Of a stretch of 64,000 bases of DNA, positions 12,077 to 23,014 are shown in pieces (the stretch's first letter is position 1; each line of letters starts with the position of its first letter). Source of the stretch: Camillea tinctor (taxonomy: Eukaryota; Ascomycota; Sordariomycetes; Xylariales; Xylariaceae); the NCBI GenBank assembly GCA_022578605.1, contig MU394131.1, positions 48,860 through 112,859 on the forward strand, given 5' to 3'. The notes under the pieces are model-generated. The model worked only from the letters and a program-made list of their open reading frames with translations, was not told the origin of the DNA and made no database searches. The position numbers were made by a program, and so were the translations under genes.

Positions 12077-14489
12077 AGTTGGAGAGGAAGGCGAGTTATG
12101 CTTGACGTTATATTATAGACCCCATGGTATCTCTCTAGGTACGAGGCTTTTGGGACTGTACATTATATGGATCCAAGACTATGAAAATGGTTTTGGAGAC
12201 ATGGAAGCGGAATTTACGGATCAAGAATAGGTTTGGACAGACTTGCCTTGCACCTAGTCACCGTATGCTATTGCATTGCGTCGGTCAGTCTAATATGGTT
12301 AAAGAACTGGAATATACCCTCAGCTCCGGATAGATATCACTCCACCGTTTCAAAATAGTCGGCATTGACTTGGGTTTAAGGAGCTGATATTTAGCTCTCG
12401 TATATCTAGCCATTGTATGATATGATCAATCTTGAACACTAGGGAAAGCATCCTCGCCCTATTTCCTGTCTAGATTGTACTACGCAGAAAAGAAAGGCTG
12501 TTTGCACCTCAAGAAAAAAAGGTAACGCCAGCCCAATGAACACACATATATCGAATCCGCGTATGTGTGGCTATAGGTAAATATATATGCTGTATTCTAT
12601 CTCCATTGACTTGAAATTACCAATAGGGGTAAGAGTGACGTCAACTAGTATCTCCGGACCTAAGGAGATAGAGGTTTAGATTGAGTACCTAGTATATAAA
12701 CTTGATGCAGATTATCAGCTAAAAGAGCAACCAAAACTTTGTAATCCTTTTAAGTTGGCAATGCTCTAAAAGCTCCACGATTTATTATGATTTCACTGTT
12801 ACCTGGTTTTGTAATTTTCACAAGCTTACATAGATCACCTACTGTTTTCGGTAGTATGAGCTTCCCGTTAGTCCGGAGAGACACGGAGCCTGGAACGTGT
12901 TGCACATGTCGCACAGACAACAGATCGATCTCAGTTCGTGCTGGAGAGGGTCCCGCTAGAGCATCTTGGTACTGCAACATCGTGCTTCAACGTAGGTAGG
13001 GTTCTAACTTTGCGGGGGAGGGGAAGGAAGATGTTATATTACTAACCTAGTATTATTCGTAGTCCTCGGCATCTCCAGGTAACATTAAGTAGAACAGCAA
13101 GTCTAGTCTTTCACGTGGGAGTTGAGATATTTTTTTATGTACGTATCGGACTTTACCTACTATGTACTTCAGAATGTCTCTCTTTCTATCACCATTACCT
13201 GCATTAGCTCTATGAAACAAGCTTAGCTCGCCTCTTGCCCGAGACCAAGTAATAAAGTAGGTAGCTTATGTCACATGGGGATGAAATGGCATCGCTCGTT
13301 CCATTCATCCTGTCATCACGCCATGTGTCTCATCCATTCCAGTCCTGTATCCCGTCGTCCCGGGTCATCTCGGATCTCGGGATCGGGTACTAAGCAGATG
13401 GTCAAGTCAAGGTGGGGGTTATACATACCTACTGATGTAAGTTAATACACCAACCTAAAAGGAACTCATATTAGAACTCACGGTAGAACCCGGGAGTGTC
13501 TTCACATGTTTGTCACTGTTTTAGAATAGGTACGGTACCCAGGGAGGGTACGGTTAGGAGGAAAGGGAAAGAGAAAAATAATAAGTTGAGCTTGGCAAGA
13601 GAGACAAGATTTGGGCGATAGCGGGGTGCAGCGAAGCTTTCCCCCACCAAGTTTAGCGTGGGGTTTTTGGAGGGTGGGCTAAAGGGTGGGCTAAGGAGGG
13701 TTTTTCGGGGCTCCGTCCTTCGGGGTTTCGCAAAATGCTCAATGAATCAGAAGTACCTAAATAGGCACCTAAAATGTAGGCACCTATCTAAAAGGTTAAG
13801 TAGGTAGTACAAAGTTCTATTAGAAATTATCCGCCTCTCAACAGAGGGAGTAGAGTACGTACCCTCATCAACCTCAAAACCCCCCACTCAACATGCTTTC
13901 TCTCTCTCTCCTCTAACCTAACCTACTACAACTACTTACATTTTGTAAAGTTGGATAGGTTACTCGGTTCCCTTGATCAGCCCATTTTCCTTTTTTCTTC
14001 TTCTTCCCCCTTCTCTTTGTATGTCCTTATACCTAGATACATATTATTATTATTACTATTACTATTAAACAAGTATATTTCCGCTTGAGCTATTTACATT
14101 GATTTTAGTTCTCGGATTCTGGGTTCCGCAATCCACTTCTTTCTTCTTCCCTTTCCCACACCCCGAAAAACTCATCGTATTTCCCATCCGGACCACCCAA
14201 TCCTTCGCTTCGTTGGGTACCTGCGCCAGACCGCCTTACCCCGTCACATCGTCGGCCCTAGCTCAATTCCCCTTTCCCATTTCTTTTTCCAACTCGACCA
14301 GTCTAGACCTAGGTTTTGTCATCGGTTCTACGTGATACAGTAGCTTCGCATTATTTCGAGTCACCCCACTTGTTTCTCGAACTCACTCTATATTTTATTG
14401 TATAGAGACGGTACTTTTAGAAGGCACCCGTTCTTTCTCCGAAATCGCAACCCCGGGTGTTCCGTATCCCTTCAACTGCGCTGCGTACT
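12077..14489. other. Intergenic region with G-rich repeat patch
   Basis: 2.4 kb lie between TIM10 and ADK2 with no supported gene. A minus-strand open frame at 12750-12980 (76 codons) reads like protein in composition but has no recognisable domain and no continuation, so I leave it uncalled. A G-rich patch sits at 13615-13735. The stretch before ADK2 (13900-14450) is CT-rich and likely promoter and 5' leader. Confidence 0.5.
13640..13735 (+). repeat. G-rich patch with direct repeat and hairpin
   Basis: A 10-bp unit GGGTGGGCTA occurs twice in tandem near 13673-13694. Just upstream a CCCCCAC arm (about 13641) faces a GTGGGG arm, which could form a hairpin. Several further runs of three to four G follow up to 13735. 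The G-runs are close enough for a G-quadruplex on the plus strand; this is inference from spacing only. Confidence 0.5.
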
Positions 14490-15317
14490 ATGCGCCTTCG
14501 CCGAGCGGCCCGCGTAATCCTCATCGGCGCCCCTGGAGTAGGTAAGGGCACGCAGTCCGAGAGACTGCTCTCGCGGTTCCCGCAACTATCTGCCATCTCC
14601 TCCGGAGATCTCCTTCGCCACAATGTCAAAAATCGCACTCCTCTCGGCATCAAGGTCGAGCATACCATGAAAACCGGCGGATTAGTGTCGGACAATCTCA
14701 TCTTACGGCTGATTACCAATGAACTCAACACCCGTGGCTGGCTCTCTGGTGGACGGCCAAATGTCATGACCCTTTCTTCGTCTGCCGCCAGCGAGCTTTC
14801 TTCATTCGACGAGCCTGCCGTTGCCTCCCGGGGCATGGACCCTTTCCTATCCAGCCTAGAGCTCGACCCGAACGCAGGCGCCCGTCTCTCTTCCCAAGCA
14901 TCCGAGGACCCATCAGCCTCATTTCTGCTTGACGGCTTCCCACGCACAGCACCACAGGCCGAGCGCCTCGACGACATAGTGCCGATTAACTGGGCGGTAT
15001 CGATCCAAACGCCGGTCGACGTGATCCTCGAACGTATCTCGTCGCGGTGGGTGCACGAGCCCTCGGGCCGCGTCTACAACACATCATTCAACGCGCCCAA
15101 AGTTCCGGGGCTAGACGACGTTACCGGCGAGCCGCTTGTGCGCCGCGCCGACGACTCGGAGGACGTCTACCGCGCCCGCTTCCGCAAGTTTCAAGAGACG
15201 AGCGAGCCCCTGCTCGAGCATTATGCCAAGAAGGGCGTGCTGTGGGAGGTTCACGGCCACAGCAGCGACGAGATCAGCCCCAAGCTGTTCCGAGAGTTCG
15301 AGCGCCGCTTCTTGTAG
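14490..15317 (+). CDS. ADK2: Mitochondrial GTP:AMP phosphotransferase (adenylate kinase 3 type)
   Basis: It transfers phosphate from GTP (or ITP) to AMP in the mitochondrial matrix, balancing nucleotides produced by the Krebs cycle. The single exon encodes 275 residues. The P-loop GAPGVGKGT covers residues 13-21, directly after a short Arg-rich start. The NMP-binding segment has SSGDLLRHN, and the DGFPRT motif lies near residue 148. The LID begins RWVHEPSGRVYN, the short non-zinc type seen in AK3/ADK2 enzymes. A Ser/Ala-rich insertion of about 50 residues lies between the NMP domain and DGFPRT and is longer than in yeast ADK2. ATG at 14490 is the first in-frame methionine; the codons before it (from 14457) lack an ATG. 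The gene is downstream of MSK1 and TIM10. Confidence 0.93.
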   Translation: MRLRRAARVILIGAPGVGKGTQSERLLSRFPQLSAISSGDLLRHNVKNRTPLGIKVEHTMKTGGLVSDNLILRLITNELNTRGWLSGGRPNVMTLSSSAASELSSFDEPAVASRGMDPFLSSLELDPNAGARLSSQASEDPSASFLLDGFPRTAPQAERLDDIVPINWAVSIQTPVDVILERISSRWVHEPSGRVYNTSFNAPKVPGLDDVTGEPLVRRADDSEDVYRARFRKFQETSEPLLEHYAKKGVLWEVHGHSSDEISPKLFREFERRFL

Positions 15318-18300
15318 AAGTCACCATACACGCAGTCACGCTCAAAAATAAACGATACCCCGCAAATAAGATTTTTTATCTCTGATGCGGATGAGAATTC
15401 TATAGACAGCATGACCCAGACCTGTTTTGAAACAAAAGCTTTTCTTCTCCCTGCTCGTACTAGAGATCGAGGGAGAAAAGAAAGAGAGATGTTATGGATG
15501 TTTTTCTTCTTCTTGTTAGTATAGGTTAATTGTTGTATAGTACGGTATGCCTCATGAAATTAAGGGATGAATGATACGGCGAGGGACCGCTTGGAAAGAC
15601 CCCCTCTACTTCAGGATTATGAGAGAGAAAGAGGAGAGGCGGACTGAGCTGTGCTTATGCAGCACGGTATATATATATACCTCGGTTCAACAACTAGATC
15701 GGGGTTTTCTAGAAGGTATATCGATGTTGTGCTTGCTTTCACAATACCGGTAGAACAGAATTCAACTAAGAGTCTTTTTTTCAACAATTCCTGTGCTGTG
15801 CGCTTGTGAAAAGAGGGGAAAAAAGGGAACTTACGCCTGTGAAGTTTTCATTTATATCTACGTAAATTTCCGTAGGTTGTTTTTATTAAACTATAAACCT
15901 CGGAAGGTCTCTGTCGTTAGTCATATGAATAAGCAGTTACCCTGACGCTAGTTCTAGATTCAAGACCTGCATGCACATACTTACCTAACCTAGATATTTC
16001 CTGAATAGCTAACTACTAAACAGGGCAAGTCGCTATCCCCGCATACGGTGTTTTACTAGGAAGAGAGACATAGAATAGCTTTCACTTCATGGGGACTTCT
16101 AATCTAAGATCTGAGAGCAACTATTTTTATAGGGCAGCTCCAGTGATGTTATCACGAAATAGTTACGTCTCAATATTTAGTATGCGTGCTTTTATATCAT
16201 TTCGAAACACAAACCTTATAATGCTAGGGAAGTATCGTCATCATCGTAGTCTGGGTCCCTGCTTAGTGGAGATTTGACTTGAACGACGCAAAAGCCAAGA
16301 TATTCACGCCTTACGGGAGGGGACCAGAAAATCAAAGTTATGTAAAGACAAAAAAAAAAACTAGATCCGCAAACACGAGGCTCCGCGTCCGGGCATACCG
16401 TATGCATGCAAGATAGCTCGTTGGATAAGACCAACTAGGGAAATAAAGTCTGGCGATACCTCTTGCTTGTCTATACCGTCGCTTCTTGGTTCTTGTAGAT
16501 CATCTTGCCGTGAGTGGCCGTGATACGCGATCGTCTTTCTACAGCTACCTGGTTGACTTACTTAATTATATGTTTAGGAGAGTGAACCTGTTAGACACGA
16601 AAAGTCAGCCTTGTGTCGAACCGGTGCCTTGACCCCCAGCGTTAGCGGTGACTTGTGTGTTTGTGAAGGTGGCCCACCGAGCCAAGGAAGGGCAATCCCA
16701 TGATCAGCACAGAAGAGAAATCTGGTAACACGAAAACGCTCTGCTGATACGTAGGTATACTGCATTTACTACATACCGAGTGGTAGTAGCGATCATTCAT
16801 TCATTTATTCACTCAACCCCATGAGACTAGACCACCCTACCTAGATGGCGGAGAAGCATTCTCTATACCCTGGATACCCCACGAGAGCACGTCACGTAAA
16901 CTATTGGTGCTTAGGTATTTGATTTTCTCGAAATAGGCTGGGAGGTGACGGGTGATGAGGACCAGGTCGAGGCATGCAGCCCGTACGTGTACACATACAT
17001 CGTGAAGTGAAGAGTAGTTAGGGATTGCGGGATTGAGCCCATTCGTTTTGAAGCCAGCGATAGGTAGATATGACTCGGGCCCAATAGAGGTAATCCATAT
17101 CGATGGGGTATGTGAGGTGGGGGAGAAGAGACAGAGATTATCTTATATGCCGAGAACGTATATGTCTGTGCAATATGCAAATTCCCCCGGTGACCTTGAA
17201 TAGGAAGCAACTTATACCCATGGTGACCTGCTGGGCGTAAGCCTCAATAACCCGAGTGACACACAAGAAAAGAAATAATAATAAAGAAATAAAGAATAGG
17301 GGGTTCGTGATGAATACCTAAAGTAAATTAATATCAGAAAGTTTTAAGAGAAAAGTGAGAGAGGCTCATGATCATAACTGGATTGGGAAGGTAGGTGAAG
17401 GTATTTTATCTTATTTATCTGTCTGTAGTATCTAACCTACCTTACTTGTAGGATACTTGGAAGAGGTGGGGAGAACGTCAACATTAATGGCCCGGTTTTT
17501 TTTCTTTTTTTCAATGATGGTAATTTCTTCTACCTATCCATTTGGTGTTACTAATATCAGAGAGGTGGACATATTTAATAGACCGACTTACAATAAGAAA
17601 AGAAAAAGAAAGAAAAAAAAGGAGAACAAAAAAAAGGGGAGGCAGGAAGCGGTAGAAATAGTAGGTAGGTGGTGATATAAGTGGTGATGGGTACAATACA
17701 TGCTGTATAACCTAAACCTATAGGTGTGTGTAAGTGGTAAGAGTGACGGTGGCAGCTGATTGACGTCAGCGAGGTAAACGGTGTGTGTGTGTGTGTGTGG
17801 TACGGAAGGGGTCTTCCCACATGAGCTCGTTCAGGATTAGCGCGCATTTACCCCACATGAGCTGACTTGCGGGCGTGTGTCGTGGTTGGACAGCGGGACA
17901 ACTCAGCCATCTTGTTAAGTTGTTCCTGCTGATCTGCACAAGCAGGCCAAGGTAGTAAGTTAGAGAACCACATGAGGGGAGGTTTAAAAAATGTCAAGTC
18001 AGCTCCTTCTTCCTCTTCCCCCCCTTCCCTACTATATGTTATGCTAAGTACTGCTTGCTTGTTAGCCAGGACTTTGCATGAAACAATGCCGCGACGGTGG
18101 AAACTTCAACCGTCACTTGTCAATTTATTTTCATTTATTTAACCTTTTTGTTATCCCTTCATCAATTGACTCTTGATGTTGATTGTGTTTTTCTTTTCTT
18201 CAGTTGGCGTCATGGTTGTAGATCCTACTTGCATGTCTTAGAAAAAAAACCAATTGCTTTTTTTTCTTCTCTTTTTTTTGGTTCTTTGCTTCAAGATACC

Positions 18301-18367
18301 CTCTATAAACCGAAGGCCTTTGCCTTCCCTGAGCTATTAAGTCGCGCGCACATACAAGTGGACGAAG
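15318..18367. other. Intergenic region without supported gene
   Basis: 3 kb lie between ADK2 and the GH76 gene. Open frames here are short and without domains. A GT dinucleotide run lies near 17778-17799, a purine-rich tract near 17595-17645, and T-rich runs near 18245-18290 just before the GH76 start, where a promoter and leader are expected. A B-box-like element on the minus strand near 16620 was examined as a tRNA and did not fold. Confidence 0.55.
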
Positions 18368-20260
18368 ATGGTCAAGTTGGCGCTGAAACAGCCAGTTTGG
18401 CCTTTATTTTGTCGAGCCCTGAGTTTATCCGTCTTGTTAACGCCCGGCCTCGCCACACGCGCATCTCCCACCAGAAAAGATGGGAACACGCAATTATTCC
18501 AAGAATGTCCTATATTTTCGGCATCACCCAGACATTGCGATCCACTTGCACCCAAGAGCTTCCTGCCCACCAAGGTCCAAGCCGTGGTGACTAAGGGCAA
18601 TGGCGCCTCATCTCGGCCAGACCGTGATGTCTTCGATGATCTGTTAGATGCTATGGACGTTATGCAATCCGAGTTCTTTGCGCCCTGGCTAGGCACCTGG
18701 CCCACTGCCATCGACTGGACTGCTGCGGTCATGGGAACGCATATTTCCGGCGCTACACGCAGTCTCTCCGAGGGATTGATGTTCTTGGATCCGGCTGATG
18801 GCAGAATTGTAGATTGGAAATCCAGCGCCAACGTGATTGACAACTATTTCAGTCAGCTCGTGGGTTTTTACTTTGGTCAGGATGCCTTCGCGATAAGGAA
18901 CCAGGCCTACGACGATATCCTGTGGGTTGTGCTCGGCTGGCTCGAGACAATTCGCTTCGTCGATACACACGACGAGCTTTATTATGAGTTCACCGATGAA
19001 AAGCCCATGGTAACGTCCACTATGCCATATTATGGTAATCTTTGGACTCCGGCTTTCTCGCACCGTGCCCGAGTTTTCTGGGATCTCGCACTAGCGGGTT
19101 GGGACGAGACATTATGCAGCGGTGGCATGATTTGGAACCCTCGTTTACTGCCTTACAAAAACGCCATCACCAACGAGCTGTTTATCGCAGCTTCTATATC
19201 CATGTATCAATACTTTCCCGGCGATAACAATACATCGCCCTTCAGCGGGACAAGGGATGCAAAATACTTGAAAGCGGCTGTAGAAGGCTATCGATGGCTT
19301 ATCAACGCCAACATGACCAATGAGCAGGGCTTATATACGGACGGCTACCATATCAGCGGCTATGCAGACAGTGGTAATAACAATACCAAGTGCGATGAGC
19401 GTAATGATATGGTCTTTACTTACAACCAAGGGGTTCTTTTAACTGGCCTGCGCGGCTTATGGGATGCCACCGGTGCGTTGTCTTTCCTCTCGGATGGTCA
19501 TAAACTCATCCAGAACGTGATCAATGCCACTGGTTATGATCTCGCTTTGGATACCCCTTTCGATGATCTTGCAGACTTTGATACAGGGGCACTCCCTCCT
19601 TGGTATGGCTTGGGCCGTCTTGGTGTCATGGAAGACACCTGTGACGCAAGTGGTACTTGTAGTCAAGATGGCCAAACATTCAAGGGTATTTTCTTTCATC
19701 ATCTCGCTGCCTTCTGCGAGCCATTCTTTGAACCAGCCCCAGGGTCTGGCGTTGACATAGACCATCGTGCCTTCGCTGCCACTAAGAAATCGCATGACGA
19801 AGCATGCTCCTCGTATGGTGGGTGGCTAGCACACAATGTGGAGGCAGCGATGGGCACCCTGGACAGTGATGGCAAGTTTGGGATGTGGTGGACAGCTGGT
19901 CTGCTCACCAGCAATTGGACTGGACCATGGCCTACCAAGGCGCACGACGGAGTACCCCGCAACGAAAACAGTACAGATTACCGCAATTACGGCGTGCCGC
20001 ATGATGAAATATGGCGACGACCTCACGGCTCGGATGGGGCAAAAGGTGATCATCCGGTCATTCTACCTCCGTCACTACAACCAGAATCAGTACAAAAGCC
20101 GCTGGCCGGCACTGAGAAGCAAAGCTTGCCAGATGAATTAAGGAAGCGCTACATTACTGAGAGCGACCCTAACACGCGAGGACGCGGCCGAACCGTTGAG
20201 ACGCAAGGAGGCGGCCTGGCACTTCTCCGTGCATACTGGAAGATCGCACAGTCACCCTGA
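18368..20260 (+). CDS. Secreted GH76 family alpha-1,6-mannanase-like glycoside hydrolase
   Basis: GH76 enzymes cleave or transglycosylate alpha-1,6-mannan backbones; fungal members act in wall remodelling or mannan breakdown. The single exon encodes 630 residues. Residues 1-30 form a signal peptide (basic start, a hydrophobic core around CRALSLSVLL, then small residues). The GH76 domain spans about residues 75-490. It has the adjacent Asp pair D182-D183 in YDDILW, matching the catalytic DD of the family. It also has the GGMIWNP and YKNAITNELF stretch and the FTYNQGVLLTGL motif. Several N-x-S/T sequons fit secretion. There is no hydrophobic C-terminal GPI signal, so it is probably released and is not the Dfg5/Dcw1 type. 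The C-terminal ~90 residues look disordered. The exact substrate is inferred from family only. Confidence 0.9.
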   Translation: MVKLALKQPVWPLFCRALSLSVLLTPGLATRASPTRKDGNTQLFQECPIFSASPRHCDPLAPKSFLPTKVQAVVTKGNGASSRPDRDVFDDLLDAMDVMQSEFFAPWLGTWPTAIDWTAAVMGTHISGATRSLSEGLMFLDPADGRIVDWKSSANVIDNYFSQLVGFYFGQDAFAIRNQAYDDILWVVLGWLETIRFVDTHDELYYEFTDEKPMVTSTMPYYGNLWTPAFSHRARVFWDLALAGWDETLCSGGMIWNPRLLPYKNAITNELFIAASISMYQYFPGDNNTSPFSGTRDAKYLKAAVEGYRWLINANMTNEQGLYTDGYHISGYADSGNNNTKCDERNDMVFTYNQGVLLTGLRGLWDATGALSFLSDGHKLIQNVINATGYDLALDTPFDDLADFDTGALPPWYGLGRLGVMEDTCDASGTCSQDGQTFKGIFFHHLAAFCEPFFEPAPGSGVDIDHRAFAATKKSHDEACSSYGGWLAHNVEAAMGTLDSDGKFGMWWTAGLLTSNWTGPWPTKAHDGVPRNENSTDYRNYGVPHDEIWRRPHGSDGAKGDHPVILPPSLQPESVQKPLAGTEKQSLPDELRKRYITESDPNTRGRGRTVETQGGGLALLRAYWKIAQSP

Positions 20261-21753
20261 TAGCACCTAGGGGTTGGAAGAAACCATCTTGATGCCCAGG
20301 AATCTACAGAGCTTATATTTGCTCTCTAAATATAGAAATGCCCATACCAAACAGCATGTGGTGTAGAGCTTAGCTATCAATAGTAACGGGATCGCTGCCT
20401 ACGTCTAGTGTATCCCAATGACGATATCTAGGGTTCGAGGGGTGTAGCTAAGTTCTTCATGTCGGTGATTTGAGAACATTATTTACACGCAGACTACTTA
20501 TTCATGATCGAGTTCATACCTAGACGCCATCTAGAGCAACTCAGAAGTCCGGCTACGAGACAGAAGAAAGAAGATGGATTGCATACACATACACATAGGT
20601 TATATACAATGGCCCATCAAACGGCTACGCGATGTTTCCATGATGTAGCGTACAGCTTTTTTTTCTTCGCATATAGAGGATACCACCGCATACTCCTACA
20701 CACAAGGAGCCCCTCCACCAATACTAAGTGGGAAGGGGGTGGGGAGAGAATATGTCATAACGGCGAATAGATACAGACGCGCAGAGACGAATGCATTTTT
20801 TGCTTGCTGCATGATACCTGACCTTAGCTATAGAATATATAGATAGCTAGTTGTTCAAACATAGATCGATTGCTTGATCAATCGATACATTCGTGTGCTT
20901 AGATCACTATCTTTACCCACGACCGTCTCTGTACTTTTGTCTCTTGAAGTTATGTGTACACTTTGCTTAGATAGATGGCGATCACAACCGCGATGATGGT
21001 TCGGTATATCGCGAAACGTATCTTCGTAGCTACAGGGGAAAATACATAAACGAGAAGAGCTCGTTGCTAATACTACGAGGTTTACACGCGAATCAAGTGT
21101 ATCTTTATACGTTATAGACCACCCCCCCCTAATATCTAAGCCGAGCTTGACCAACATAATTCCACAGAACCATAACCCTTTACTCCACCTCCCTCCCCAA
21201 GAGAAAATATCAAAAAAAAAAAAAAAAAGGAAAAAGGGGGGGGACATTTCACTTCTGACACAAATAGATACTCATATTCTCAAAACGGAACCTTTCATAT
21301 TACATCTTTCTTTTTTAGGTTCCTTATTGATTTCCACGTTTTCTCCCCCTTTTTCTCAGCTTGCAGAATAAGAAAAAAAAAGGTGGGAGAGATACATATA
21401 CCATACACAAACCAAAGTGCCCGCCTGACCCCCTATCCCCCTATCCCCTATCCCTAACCCATAACAGGCGCCTTATCAAAAAGCCATACAAGGCAAAGAC
21501 TATTTTTTTTCTCTTCTCTTCTTCCCCCCCCCTCTTCTTGGATCAGGTACCAATGAACGACGCGTATTTCGACTTTCTCTGTCCCTCTAATTGCACAACC
21601 AGATTTCCTCTCCCTACTTCCCCTAATTTTCACATGCAGGGAGAAACTCTAACTAGGGGGGTACCTGGGTAGATTTACGTAGGTACGTATGATAAGAACG
21701 TGTACCCACATTTTCTACTTCCCCTCACTCCCTATACATCTCCCTTTCTTAGT
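20261..21753. other. Intergenic region between convergent genes
   Basis: 1.5 kb between the GH76 gene and the minus-strand ERD2-type gene. It contains an A-run near 21211-21227, C-rich and T-rich tracts and a short CCCTAT/CCCTAA-like stretch at about 21428-21460. No gene is supported. Confidence 0.6.
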
Positions 21754-23014
21754 TTAGTTGTCTCTCCACTCGCTCCCGTTGTTCACTCCGCTGGGGACGT
21801 CCTTATTTGACGAGGAACCGGCCGCAACCGCCGACGGCAAGCCCTCATCGTCGCTATCGTCGTCGTCGAGAACCTTAGCCAGCTCGTCGGGGTCTTTCAT
21901 CTTAGCGTCGGGATCGACGGCGGCATCGGTGAACTCGTCGTCATCGGAGTCGTCGTCAGTCTGAGCGCGGCCTGGGCGGTGCTCCTGTTCCAGGGTAGTG
22001 TCGTCAGCGCTGATAGAGATGCCCCGGGCGCCCCACTTGGATCTGCGCTGCTGTTGATGCGACGAAGCGTTGCCGTTACCAGTATCACCGCGGCCGCCGA
22101 GCGCGGGGGCGCTCTCCTCGTCGTCGCCCTGGCTCGCGTGCTCGAAGCGCTTGTTACCGAAGATGCGGTTGAGCAGCCAGCCGCGGCGGATGTCGTCTGC
22201 GTCTACGACACCGCCACCTCGGAGCTTGACGCGCTGGCGCGTGTAGTAGATCCAGAAGAAGTCGACGTAGAGGGCGGTCTGGACGATGCCGAAGATGACG
22301 GAAACAGGGTTGGGTGGGCGGTCCTCGCTATCGGCGCTGCGCCAGATCCAGTTCAGGCAGTACAAGGCACGGTAGGAACCTAGAGCAAGGAGGTAAAAGG
22401 AGTCGATGACGGTAGGGACGGTGGTTTGACGCAAGAGGAGGAGCTGGGGCAGTACACAGACAGACTCGAGGATCTCTGAGAAGTCCCATATCCACTAAGG
22501 AGGGGAACAGAGTGGGATAGGTTAGTCGACGGAGGAGAGGGCACGAGGGGTAATTGGCAGCATGGGTTGGTGATATAACTCACCTGGAAGAAGGACCAGT
22601 TACTCTTGGATTCGAATATCAGCATGGTAAAGGGGGACAACAGCAGCGAACCACCCAGAACAGCAGCTCCTAGCTTCCAAGAGATTTCACGTTCGCGGGT
22701 GCGTGGGTATCGCCAGCGCATGATAGCGATGATGTAAATAGAGGAGATGATGTAGAATATTTTGAAGAAGAGGTTCCATTTCGAGTGGGTTCTGAATAGG
22801 TCGGTGTATCGAGTACAGAAGACAACGGCGTAGAGCACCTGAGTGATCATAGAGACGCCTAAGATTGAGATAGATAAGTTAGACGATGTTATTCAAGTAT
22901 AATGAAGGGGGGCGGGGAAGAGAGGGCATCTCTTTCGTTACTCACCTTCGGCGCTCCGGTTACGATGGATCGCAAAGATCAATATGCATTTTGAGAGGAG
23001 ATGCGAGCAGTCTC
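21754..23014 (-). CDS. ERD2: KDEL/HDEL receptor family protein with long acidic tail (5' exon unresolved)
   Basis: ERD2 proteins are seven-helix Golgi receptors that return HDEL-tagged proteins to the ER. Exons read on minus: 23014-22946, 22858-22584 and 22494-21754. Donors are GTGAGT, acceptors are TAG, and phases join cleanly. The core has the family's short loops and helices, including VVFCTRYTDLF, the SEILESVCVLPQL segment, TVIDSFYLLALGSYRALY, and FFWIYY near the end. The frame runs into an acceptor (ATTAG with a TGCTAAC branch) at 23015, and the preceding codons (GDCSHLL) match the start of ERD2 minus its first ~8 residues. A tiny first exon therefore lies further upstream, possibly 23529-23547. 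The cytosolic tail after the last helix is about 130 residues, rich in Asp and Glu, far longer than in yeast Erd2 (219 aa total). It may be the filamentous-fungal ERD2-like paralogue. Confidence 0.88.

Noticed and set aside
12750..12980. 76-codon minus-strand frame reading like protein
   Set aside because: No continuation, no domain and no splice sites that extend it; could be a remnant but evidence is too thin.
16560..16690. Possible tRNA on minus (GGTTCGA-like box)
   Set aside because: The T-stem and acceptor stem do not pair and no proper A box lies at the right distance.
21428..21460. Interstitial telomere repeat (CCCTAT/CCCTAA)
   Set aside because: Units are degenerate and only one matches the CCCTAA type; better explained as C-rich low complexity.
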